From Modestobacter altitudinis (GTDB lineage Bacteria; Actinomycetota; Actinomycetes; Mycobacteriales; Geodermatophilaceae), in assembly GCF_005930475.1 (NCBI RefSeq), contig NZ_SJEW01000030.1, positions 1-54,116 of the forward strand: a stretch of 54,116 bases of DNA, read 5' to 3'. Shown in pieces: positions 45,587-52,600 of this stretch. The notes under the pieces are model-generated. The model saw only the letters and a program-made list of their open reading frames with translations. It did no database searches and had not been told where the DNA came from. Within the stretch, counting starts at the first letter, position 1, and the number at the start of each line of letters is the position of its first letter. The position numbers were made by a program, and so were the translations under genes.

Positions 45587-46906
45587 TCAGAAGGAGTCGA
45601 GCTGAGTGTCCAGGTCCGGGTATCGAGTGACCGACGGGCTGTCGATCACGGCACCTCGAGCGACGACCATCCGCGGGTTCACGAAGGCACGGAACCCGTC
45701 GAGTGGGTTGCCGTCGAGCAGGACCAGGTCAGCGGCCTTACCGGGCTCGATCGATCCAGTGACATCGTCGAGGCCGAGGATCCTTGCATTCGTTTGAGTC
45801 GCGGAGTTCAGCGCCTGGGCCGCGGTGAGGCCACCGTAACGGACGAGGACGTCCATCTCGCGCCATGCGTCGTAGTGCGTGACGTAGGTCAGCGCCGAAT
45901 CCGTTCCCATGCCGATCGCAATCCCGTTCTCACGGGCGGCATGGATGCCTTGCACCATCTCGTCGAGGACCATGGTCGCGTTGGCCCTGACGATGTCACT
46001 GGCACCCGTGATCTCCTGGGCGAACTCCACCAGCGGAAGACACACCAGCAACGTCGGGACGAGCGCCGAAGAGCCGTTGAGCGACCGCGGGTTGTCGAGG
46101 AAGAGATCGATGATCTCCGACGTCATCCGCGCACCGTGCTCGATCGTGTCGACCCCGGCGCGGAGGGCCGCGTAGATGCCGTCCGCGCTCTGTGCGTGCG
46201 CGGCGACGCGGATGCCGGCGTTGTGAGCCTCTTCGCAGATCGCCGTCATCTCCTCCTGGGTCATCTCCGGCCGCCCGGCGTAACCGACCGCGCGCGCGTC
46301 CGTGACGCCCGCGGTGGCAGAGATCTTGATCGCCTTGACACCACGTTGGACGTTCCTGCGGGTGTTGCGGCGCGCGTCCCACGGTGAATCGCTGGTGAGA
46401 GCGATCTGAGGTGCTCCATGTCCTCCGGTGATCGCGAGCAGCGGCCCAGAGGCCAGCACGCGCGGCCCGAGGTAGTCACCCCGATCGATCTCGCCCGCAA
46501 CGTGGACAACCTCATAGCCGGTGTCGCCAACCGTGCGGATTGTCGTCACTCCCGAGTGCAACTGGATCAGGGCATTGGTCTTTGCGCGCCTCTTGAACAG
46601 ACGCCGCCCGATCGGGCTGCGGCCCAGCTTCGTGACGAGCGCCGCCGTGGACTCCTTGACGAGGAACGGCGGAAGCGGCAAGCCGTTGGAGAACAAGTGG
46701 GCGTGGGCGTTGATCAAGCCGGGCACGAGGTGGTGCCCGGGCATGTCCATGAGCCGGTACCCGGGTGGGGCGGGCGTGTCCGCAGTCGGCCCGACTCGCT
46801 CGATCGCGCCGCTTGCTCCTACGACGACGCTCTGAGCAGCCAAGACGGTCCCGTCGGCGTCGCCGGTGACTATGGAGACGTCGGCCAAGGCGAACGGTTC
46901 CGGCAC
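45587..46906 (-). CDS. Metal-dependent amidohydrolase family protein
   Basis: A 439-residue amidohydrolase with the TIM-barrel metal site: HLVPGLINAHAHLF (HxH on strand 1), GVKAIKISATAG (bridging Lys), IRVAAHAQS and VDTIEHGAR (two further His) and GTDSALTYV (catalytic Asp). Flanking beta-sandwich pieces come from both ends (SIEPGKAADLVLLDGNP). It belongs to the imidazolonepropionase/prolidase-like group, whose members hydrolyse Xaa-Pro dipeptides, N-acyl compounds or xenobiotics such as ochratoxin; the substrate is not evident. The GTG start has AGGAG eight bases upstream. It may act with the FAD monooxygenase upstream. Confidence 0.9.
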   Translation of the reverse strand: MPEPFALADVSIVTGDADGTVLAAQSVVVGASGAIERVGPTADTPAPPGYRLMDMPGHHLVPGLINAHAHLFSNGLPLPPFLVKESTAALVTKLGRSPIGRRLFKRRAKTNALIQLHSGVTTIRTVGDTGYEVVHVAGEIDRGDYLGPRVLASGPLLAITGGHGAPQIALTSDSPWDARRNTRRNVQRGVKAIKISATAGVTDARAVGYAGRPEMTQEEMTAICEEAHNAGIRVAAHAQSADGIYAALRAGVDTIEHGARMTSEIIDLFLDNPRSLNGSSALVPTLLVCLPLVEFAQEITGASDIVRANATMVLDEMVQGIHAARENGIAIGMGTDSALTYVTHYDAWREMDVLVRYGGLTAAQALNSATQTNARILGLDDVTGSIEPGKAADLVLLDGNPLDGFRAFVNPRMVVARGAVIDSPSVTRYPDLDTQLDSF

Positions 46907-47119
46907 GGGAGAACTCCTCGCCGTCGGAGGTTGCGCGGGACGCTACCGGAGGGACTGGAGCTGCCGGAAGGACCATCCGGCTCCTGCCAGAGCGTCGACG
47001 GTGGGAGCACCCCGCCCCTGAGCCTCGTCCAGAGACCTGGAAGAGGCAGAGCCGCGCCGGGCGTCGGTCCTCGGCGGGCCATCCGGATCCTCGGCGGGTC
47101 CGTACGCAGCCGCGGACAC

Positions 47120-48358
47120 CTACGGAACCAGACGTCCCGAGCTCGGCCGGTCAGTGTCCGGACCCCGAGCGGGCGCGGTCCAGCGCAGCACGGCCGCACC
47201 CGCAGCCACGGCCGGACCCGCCGGGATCGCCCTGATCGCCGCGTTTCGCAGGACCTGTGGCAGGCCTCCCGGGACGTGCGCGCCGAACCGAGCCGTCAGG
47301 AGCGAGCGGCGGGCGATCTGCCGGCACCGCGGACGTCGGGCGCTGTCGAACGCGGCCAGCGCGTCAGGCAGCGGCATCCCGGCGTCGACCGGCTGCGCGA
47401 TCAGTCGCCCCACACACACGCCGTCCTCGAGCGAGGTGTTGGCGCCCTGCCCCATCGTGGGCAGCATGGCGTGGGCTGCGTCGCCGATGAGGACGGTGCG
47501 GCCGCACACGAAGGTCGGGAGTCCGCCAGGAAGGTGGTGGACGTCGTGCCGGAGGAGCTTCGTGGCACTGGTCGCGGCCACCGTCGCGCTGACCTCCGGC
47601 GCCCAGCCGGCGAACTGCTCGGTCGCCGCGGCGAGCTCGTCTGCGAAGGCCTGCCCGGCGGGATGGCGGAAGTAGCCGTACCAGTACACCTGGCTGTCGC
47701 TGATCCGCACGGCGCCGAACTCCGCAGACGGCCCCCACCAGACGGCGAAGCCCGCAGAGGTGATGCGGTCGTCGTCCACCACCGCCCGCCAGCTCGTCCA
47801 CCCGCTGTACTGCAGGGCCACACCCGCTCGTGGGAAGAGCAACCCGCGCGCGGTGCTGCGGGCACCGTCGGCTGCCACCAGGAGGTCCGAGGTCCGGGTG
47901 TGCAGTCCTGCGCCGTCCGACCAGGTGACGGAGGCCGGCATCCCCGACGGGACGCCCGCCTGCACGTCGATCACGCGTGCGCCGGTGAGCAGGTCACACT
48001 CGCCGGCGGCGGCCAGGAGCACCGCGTGCAGCCGCTGCCGGTGAACGCCGCACACGCGGTTCACCGCAGCCGCCCCGTCCGTTCCCACCGGCGGGATCCG
48101 GAGCAGCCAGCGGCCCCGCCGGTCCCGGGTGCCAGCCGCGAACGTCTCGTACCCGGCTGACCGGACGTGTGCGGCGACCCCGAGAGCGTCCAGCGCCGCC
48201 ATCCCGTTGCCGGTGATCGCCAGGCCTGCGCCGACCTCCCCGAACTCAGCCGCGCGCTCCAGCACGAGGACCCGCCAACCGGCCTGGGCCAGTGAGCTGG
48301 CTGCGGACAGCCCCGCCAGGCCACCACCGACGATGGTCGCGGTGCGCCGTTCGCTCAT
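47120..48358 (-). CDS. FAD-dependent monooxygenase, salicylate-hydroxylase-like
   Basis: A 412-residue group A flavoprotein monooxygenase. GGGLAGLSAASSLAQAGWRVLVLERA (residues 11-36) is the FAD Rossmann motif, DLLVAADGARSTAR carries the DG fingerprint and VLIGDAAHAMLPTMGQGANTSLEDG the GD motif that binds FAD ribose. It hydroxylates an aromatic or similar ring using NAD(P)H and oxygen; the substrate is unknown. GGAGAGG is five bases before ATG 48358. It is upstream of the amidohydrolase on the same strand, with about 210 bases between. Confidence 0.92.
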   Translation of the reverse strand: MSERRTATIVGGGLAGLSAASSLAQAGWRVLVLERAAEFGEVGAGLAITGNGMAALDALGVAAHVRSAGYETFAAGTRDRRGRWLLRIPPVGTDGAAAVNRVCGVHRQRLHAVLLAAAGECDLLTGARVIDVQAGVPSGMPASVTWSDGAGLHTRTSDLLVAADGARSTARGLLFPRAGVALQYSGWTSWRAVVDDDRITSAGFAVWWGPSAEFGAVRISDSQVYWYGYFRHPAGQAFADELAAATEQFAGWAPEVSATVAATSATKLLRHDVHHLPGGLPTFVCGRTVLIGDAAHAMLPTMGQGANTSLEDGVCVGRLIAQPVDAGMPLPDALAAFDSARRPRCRQIARRSLLTARFGAHVPGGLPQVLRNAAIRAIPAGPAVAAGAAVLRWTAPARGPDTDRPSSGRLVP

Positions 48359-48431
48359 CGCTGCCTCTCCCGACCAGTCGTCGTCGGCGACCCGGGACCG
48401 CCACCGTGCGCTGCCCTGTCGCAGCAGGTCA

Positions 48432-48603
48432 TGGCCTCACCAGCATGCGTGCTGTGCAGATCACCCGCTTCGGCGGCCCCGAGGTTATGGACGTCGTCGA
48501 CCTGCCCGACCCTGTCCCCGGGGACGGCGAGCAGCTCTTCGACATCAGCTCCAGCGGCGTCGACTTCGCTGACACCCACCACCTCCTGTCGTGAGAGGCA
48601 GGT
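48432..48603 (+). repeat. Quinone oxidoreductase 5' element, copy 13 (49-codon ORF intact)
   Basis: ATG 48445 to TGA 48592-48594; 49 residues ending ADTHHLLS. The -10 position reads TGGCCT. Tail-B subfamily, ending CGTGAGAGGCAGGTC. Codons 34-42 use AGC serines and GTT/CCT variants not seen in the intact gene. Confidence 0.93.
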
Positions 48604-48640
48604 CCACGCCCCACCGGCAGAGGGACGACCGCCGCGGGAC

Positions 48641-49783
48641 TCACCGGGGCCCGATGGTGAGCCTGGGTCTGTCACTTCGCCCCGCCGCGACGACCGCGTG
48701 CAGGGACTCCAGCGGGATACGGGCGGCCTCCGCCAAGGCGCTGAGTCGGGTCCCGCTCTGCTCCAGGAGTTCGGCAGCGGCCCCCAGGACGCTGGGGCTC
48801 TCCGGTGGTCCGAGCGGTCCCGGTTCGGGGTGCCCCCACGTCTTGAGTTGCCGGTTGGCGCGGCGATAAGACAGATCCGGCAGACGCCCGAGCTCGTGCG
48901 CCCGGTAGACCAGCGCCTTCAAACTGACACCCCAGTGGCGCTTCAGGGCATGGAACGTCTCCCAGTCCACACGCGTCGGCAGACAGTCCTCGATCTCGGC
49001 CTGCGGCATGAGGAACTCGGCGGCGAACGACATGGCCTGGGACTCGACGACCGTGGACCCGGCCTCACTTCCTCCGTGCATCAGCAGGTGCCCGAGTTCA
49101 TGAGCGGCGTCGAAGCGGCTGCGCGCCTTGTCGTCCTTGAGCGGGGACATGAGCACGAGAGGGCGGCCTGACGCCGTCTCGGAAGCGGAGAAGGCGTCGA
49201 CCCGAGGATCGAAGCCCTCGGCCGGCAGTCGGACGACGAGCACGCCGTGGGCTTCCAGCAGGCGGACCACGTGCGGAACGGGTCCGGTGCCGACCGACAG
49301 CTCCCGCCTCGCTCTGCGCGCGGCATCGGCGATCTCCGCTCCGGACGGCTGCGGAGGCAGGCCGATCGGCCGGAGACGCATCGGAGGCAGGTCGACGTAC
49401 CGCTCGACCAGATCCAGCACCGCCAGCGCCAGTTCCCCGAAGGCAAGGGCTTGCTCGCGCCGTCTGGCCGGGGTGCTCCGGAGGGAACGGAAGTGCGCGG
49501 TCGAGGGAGGCACCTCGGGGATGTCGAGGCCGCGGGAGAAGAACTCCTCCGGCATACCGAGCGTGAGGCCGAGACGGGTGAGCACCGTCGTGGTCGGGCG
49601 GGCCGCTCCGCGCTCGAACTGGGTCACCGCGGCCGGGGTGACCTCGATGCGCCGAGCCAGCTCCGCCCGCGTCATGCAGGCCAGGCGACGGCCGACCGCC
49701 AGGCGGCGGCCGTCGAAATCCGCCACGGACCCCGAACTGCGGCGCCGCCGCGCGGCGGCGACCCGCGGAGGTTGCTCGGTCAT
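48641..49783 (-). CDS. XRE HTH plus ImmA/IrrE-type metallopeptidase
   Basis: A 380-residue two-domain protein. Residues 24-85 form an XRE HTH (LAVGRRLACMTRAELARRIEVTPAAVTQFERGAARPTTTVL). The second domain is an ImmA/IrrE (COG2856) zinc peptidase with FDAAHELGHLLMHG (HExxH) and a downstream Glu in ESQAMSFAAEFLMP. Such proteins cleave repressors in phage and conjugative elements, and also act as antitoxins in TA pairs. Its ATG overlaps the stop of the upstream gene (ATGA), so the two are a coupled pair. The arrangement resembles the RosmerTA defence toxin-antitoxin design; identity with it is not proven. Confidence 0.9.
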   Translation of the reverse strand: MTEQPPRVAAARRRRSSGSVADFDGRRLAVGRRLACMTRAELARRIEVTPAAVTQFERGAARPTTTVLTRLGLTLGMPEEFFSRGLDIPEVPPSTAHFRSLRSTPARRREQALAFGELALAVLDLVERYVDLPPMRLRPIGLPPQPSGAEIADAARRARRELSVGTGPVPHVVRLLEAHGVLVVRLPAEGFDPRVDAFSASETASGRPLVLMSPLKDDKARSRFDAAHELGHLLMHGGSEAGSTVVESQAMSFAAEFLMPQAEIEDCLPTRVDWETFHALKRHWGVSLKALVYRAHELGRLPDLSYRRANRQLKTWGHPEPGPLGPPESPSVLGAAAELLEQSGTRLSALAEAARIPLESLHAVVAAGRSDRPRLTIGPR

Positions 49784-50514
49784 CGCGTGGCCTGCTCCGG
49801 CCTCCGCTTCAAGGACACGGGTGCCTCGGGGACGTCGCGCTCGGAGAACGCCGACGCCGCCGGGCCCCGTGGGACGTCGTCCGTCGTGGCCTCGGCGGCG
49901 GCGGTCATGTCATCGCGCCACAGCGGGGTGACGGCGAGCCATCGTGGTGGGCCCAGGTGCGGCAGGCCCAGCCAGCCCGCGGTGAGTCCCGTGGTGTCCC
50001 CGGCCCAGACGAAGAACACGTCCCGCCACACAGGGCACCGCCCCGACCAGGGGATGTCGAAGTCGAACGCCAGTTGCCCCTCCATCGGCGGGGGCGGGAG
50101 CACGCCGTCGCCAGCGTTCCGGGCGGCGGCGTGACGCGTGGTGCTGGTGTCCCAGACGAAGCGGGCCCACTCCGGTTCGCGGAGCCGCAGGCCCGGGGCC
50201 TTGATCACATGCACCGCCAGGTCATCGACGTGGATCAGCAGCGAACCGTGCGGCACGGTCAGGCGTACGCCTCGCGCCCGCCACGGGGCCCGAGGCGAGC
50301 GGTAGTCGGCCAACATGCGCTCGCGCAGGTTCTCCCACGCCAGACCTGCGACCCCCCGTGGCGTGTCGAACAGGTGGGACGGCTCGTAGCGCTCGGCGTT
50401 GGGCCGCCACATCATCCGCGTCGCCTGGCGCAGCCACGCCAGGACTTCGCGTTCTTCCAGGGCCTGCTTGCACTCGTGCAGAGCTGCCAGCGCGGTCACG
50501 TCCCAATCGGGCAC
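49780..50514 (-). CDS. Uncharacterised protein paired with XRE-ImmA/IrrE gene (candidate toxin)
   Basis: A 244-residue soluble protein of no family that I recognise. Visible traits: a helical N-terminus (VTALAALHECKQALEEREVLAWLRQATRMM), a central beta-rich part (GSLLIHVDDLAVHVIKAPG) and a stretch rich in Trp (WARFVWDTST, WSGRCPVWRDVFFVWAGD). No signal peptide or membrane helix. The GTG start has a TAATCT -10 box six bases upstream and is probably leaderless. Being first in a two-gene operon with an XRE-peptidase regulator suggests that it is the effector or toxin. Confidence 0.7.
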   Translation of the reverse strand: MPDWDVTALAALHECKQALEEREVLAWLRQATRMMWRPNAERYEPSHLFDTPRGVAGLAWENLRERMLADYRSPRAPWRARGVRLTVPHGSLLIHVDDLAVHVIKAPGLRLREPEWARFVWDTSTTRHAAARNAGDGVLPPPPMEGQLAFDFDIPWSGRCPVWRDVFFVWAGDTTGLTAGWLGLPHLGPPRWLAVTPLWRDDMTAAAEATTDDVPRGPAASAFSERDVPEAPVSLKRRPEQATR

Positions 50515-50520
50515 GATGAA

Positions 50521-50543
50521 AGATTAAGCAGAATCCGCGGAAT
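50521..50543 (-). promoter_or_regulatory. Leaderless promoter and near-palindromic operator of the XRE-ImmA pair
   Basis: On the minus strand, TAATCT (50521-50526) stands six bases before GTG 50514. AATCCGCGGAAT (50532-50543) is palindromic except for one base pair and lies between the -10 and -35 positions, where the XRE protein could repress. Confidence 0.5.
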
Positions 50544-50696
50544 GCGGTAGAGATGAGCAGCCGCGAGCGCGCATTCGGGTCGCAGAATCGACCGGTAGCG
50601 GCTATGGCGCGCGAGGTACATCGGAGGTCCGACTCAGCACGTCAAAGCGGTGCCCTGTCAGCCCACGGACCGCCGGAGATCACGGGCCTGCCAGAG

Positions 50697-51488
50697 TCAA
50701 CGCAGCCAGTCCGCGGCTTCGCGGGCGATGTCAGGCGGCACGGTGTGCGGCCCGGAGAACTCGCGGTACGTCACGTCGTACCCGTCGTCGCGCAGTCCGG
50801 GCACGATCCTCCTGCTGGTCCGGTCGATCGGCAGGACTTCGTCGGCGTCGCCGTGGGAGACGAACACCAGCGGGGTGCCCTGGCGCTCCGCCCCCGGCGG
50901 CACGAAGCCCGGGGAGAACGCGACGATTCTCCGGAACAGGTCGCCGTTGGCCATGCCCAGGCCGAGTGCGTAGGAGGCACCGTCGGAGAACCCGGCCACC
51001 GCCACTCGACCCGCATCGACCGCGAACCCGGAGAACACCCGCGTCAGCGCCCGGTCGATGACTGCGGCGTCCCGCCCGTAGGCACCGCGGATGGCGTCCC
51101 ACGTCGTCTCGCGGGACGCCGGCGCCAGCAGCAGCAGGCCACGTTCATCCGCCAGAGGCTGCAGCAGGGCCAGTCCGGCGGCTGCGTCGCCCCCCGCTCC
51201 GTGCAGGGTCAGGACGAGCGGCGCCGCCGTATCCGGAGCGACGGTCGGCGGGACGTACAAGAGCGGGTCCCGGTCGGCCTCGAGACCCAGCGGATGGGTG
51301 CCCGGAGTGCTCGGTGGACCATCCGAGGACCCGGTCGGCGCTGCTCCCGGGCGCGCCGTCAGAATTGCGCCATCTGCCTGCCCGGCCCCACCACGGAGTC
51401 CGTCCGACAGCCGGATGCCGCAAGCAGCGAGCAGGCCGGCGCCCGCGATCTCGCCAGTCACCAAGAGGAACTGTCGGCGCGTCAGCAC
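50697..51488 (-). CDS. Tat-exported lipoprotein esterase, PHB-depolymerase/LpqC-like (copy B)
   Basis: A 263-residue paralogue of the gene at 27090-27881, the same length and nearly identical through the catalytic region. It has TRRQFLL as the twin-arginine stretch, the lipobox LLAAC (Cys23), VLTLHGAGGDA, the nucleophile elbow GFSDGASYALG, VSHGDADEVLP and SGPHTVPPD. It is divergent from the intact quinone oxidoreductase, with 124 bases between. The N-terminal third differs more than the rest. The GTG start follows AGGAGAGG closely. Substrate unknown; a polyester or acyl-ester is expected from the family. Confidence 0.9.
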   Translation of the reverse strand: MLTRRQFLLVTGEIAGAGLLAACGIRLSDGLRGGAGQADGAILTARPGAAPTGSSDGPPSTPGTHPLGLEADRDPLLYVPPTVAPDTAAPLVLTLHGAGGDAAAGLALLQPLADERGLLLLAPASRETTWDAIRGAYGRDAAVIDRALTRVFSGFAVDAGRVAVAGFSDGASYALGLGMANGDLFRRIVAFSPGFVPPGAERQGTPLVFVSHGDADEVLPIDRTSRRIVPGLRDDGYDVTYREFSGPHTVPPDIAREAADWLR

Positions 51489-51599
51489 AAGCCTCTCCTA
51501 CCCCGACCTGACGAAGTCCTTCTGCGAATGCCCTCGAAGGTTCGTCGAGGGACCGCGACGGTGTCCGCCTCCCGCGTCCGGCTCTCAAGGGCCGCGCCC

Positions 51600-51605
51600 T
51601 AGCCT
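51600..51605 (+). promoter_or_regulatory. Leaderless -10 box of the intact quinone oxidoreductase gene
   Basis: TAGCCT followed by seven bases and the ATG at 51613, the spacing expected for a transcript that begins at the start codon. The same box and spacing occur in copies 11 and 12, and altered forms occur in most other copies. Confidence 0.65.
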
Positions 51606-51612
51606 GACGGGC

Positions 51613-52584
51613 ATGCGAGCTGTGCAGATCACCCGCTTCGGCGGCCCCGAGGTCATGGACGTCGTCGACCTGCCCGACCCGGTCCCCGCGGACGGCGAGC
51701 AGCTGTTCGACGTCTCCTCCTCCGGCGTCAACTTCGCCGACACCCACCAGACCGAGGACAGCTACCTCGCCCCGCAGCAGCTCCCGCTGATCCCGGGCGC
51801 GGAGTTCGTCGGCACACCTAGCGGGGGCGGCCCGCGGGTGGTCGGGCTGCTCGCCGGTGGCGGCTACGCGCAGCAGGTGGCCACGAACCCGCGGCTGACC
51901 TGGCCGGTGCCCGACGCGGTCACCGACGAGCAGGCGCTCGCCGTCGTCCTGCAGGGCGCCACCGCCTGGCACCTGCTGCGCACCTCCGCCCACCTGGCCG
52001 AGGGCGAGTCCGTGGTGGTCATCGCCGGCGCAGGCGGGGTCGGCTCGCTCGCCGTCCAGCTCGCCAAGCGCTGGGGCGCCGGCCGGGTCATCGCGACCGC
52101 CTCCAGCCCCGAGAAGCGCGAGCTCGCCGAGTCCCTGGGCGCCGACGCCACCGTCGACCCCGCCCTCGCCGACGACGACCCGAAGACGTTCACCGCCGCC
52201 CTGCGCGAGGCCAACGGCGGCAAGCGGGTCGACGTCGTCCTGGAGATGACCGGCGGGCACGTGCTCGACGGGTCGCTGTCCGCGCTGGCGCCCTTCGGCC
52301 GGCTCGTCGCCTACGGCATGGCCGGTCGCGAGGCCCCGCGGCCGGTCAACGTCCCCTCGCTGATGGGCACCAGCCGCGCCGTCATCGGGTTCTGGCTGGC
52401 GCACTGCTTCAGCCGCCCGGAGATGCTCGACCAGGCGATGGGTGAGTTGCTGCCGCTGGTCGCCGACGGCGCCCTGCAGCCGGTGTCCGGTGGCCGCTAC
52501 CCGCTGACCGCCGTCCGCGAGGCGCACCAGGACCTCCGCGCCCGCCGCACCAGCGGCAAGCTCACCCTGGACCCCACTCGCTGA
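51613..52584 (+). CDS. NADPH:quinone oxidoreductase, zinc-type MDR family (intact parent of the repeats)
   Basis: A 323-residue medium-chain dehydrogenase/reductase of the quinone oxidoreductase type. The N-terminal GroES-like domain starts MRAVQITRFGGPEVMDVV and runs through GVNFADTHQ (the QOR signature) and PLIPGAEFVG. The Rossmann domain has VVIAGAGGVGSLAVQLAK (about residues 136-153). No structural or catalytic zinc cysteines are present, as usual for QORs. It reduces quinones with NADPH. It is the only full-length member in the window. The first 46 codons match the 13 elements, and the -10 box TAGCCT suggests leaderless expression. It is convergent with the mannitol dehydrogenase gene. 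Confidence 0.95.
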   Translation: MRAVQITRFGGPEVMDVVDLPDPVPADGEQLFDVSSSGVNFADTHQTEDSYLAPQQLPLIPGAEFVGTPSGGGPRVVGLLAGGGYAQQVATNPRLTWPVPDAVTDEQALAVVLQGATAWHLLRTSAHLAEGESVVVIAGAGGVGSLAVQLAKRWGAGRVIATASSPEKRELAESLGADATVDPALADDDPKTFTAALREANGGKRVDVVLEMTGGHVLDGSLSALAPFGRLVAYGMAGREAPRPVNVPSLMGTSRAVIGFWLAHCFSRPEMLDQAMGELLPLVADGALQPVSGGRYPLTAVREAHQDLRARRTSGKLTLDPTR

Positions 52585-52600
52585 CCCCGCCGGCCGGCGG

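Noticed and set aside
4555-51760. Integron cassette array with attC sites
   Set aside because: The repeats are direct and regularly oriented, but they lack the paired RYYYAAC/GTTRRRY arms of attC, carry coding sequence, and the cargo is multigenic on both strands. No integron integrase is present.
4555-51760. Insertion sequence or MITE family
   Set aside because: No terminal inverted repeats or target duplications were seen around the copies, and all share one orientation, which is unlike transposition.
4555-51760. CRISPR array
   Set aside because: Repeats are about 180 bp and kilobases apart with genes between them; there are no short spacers.
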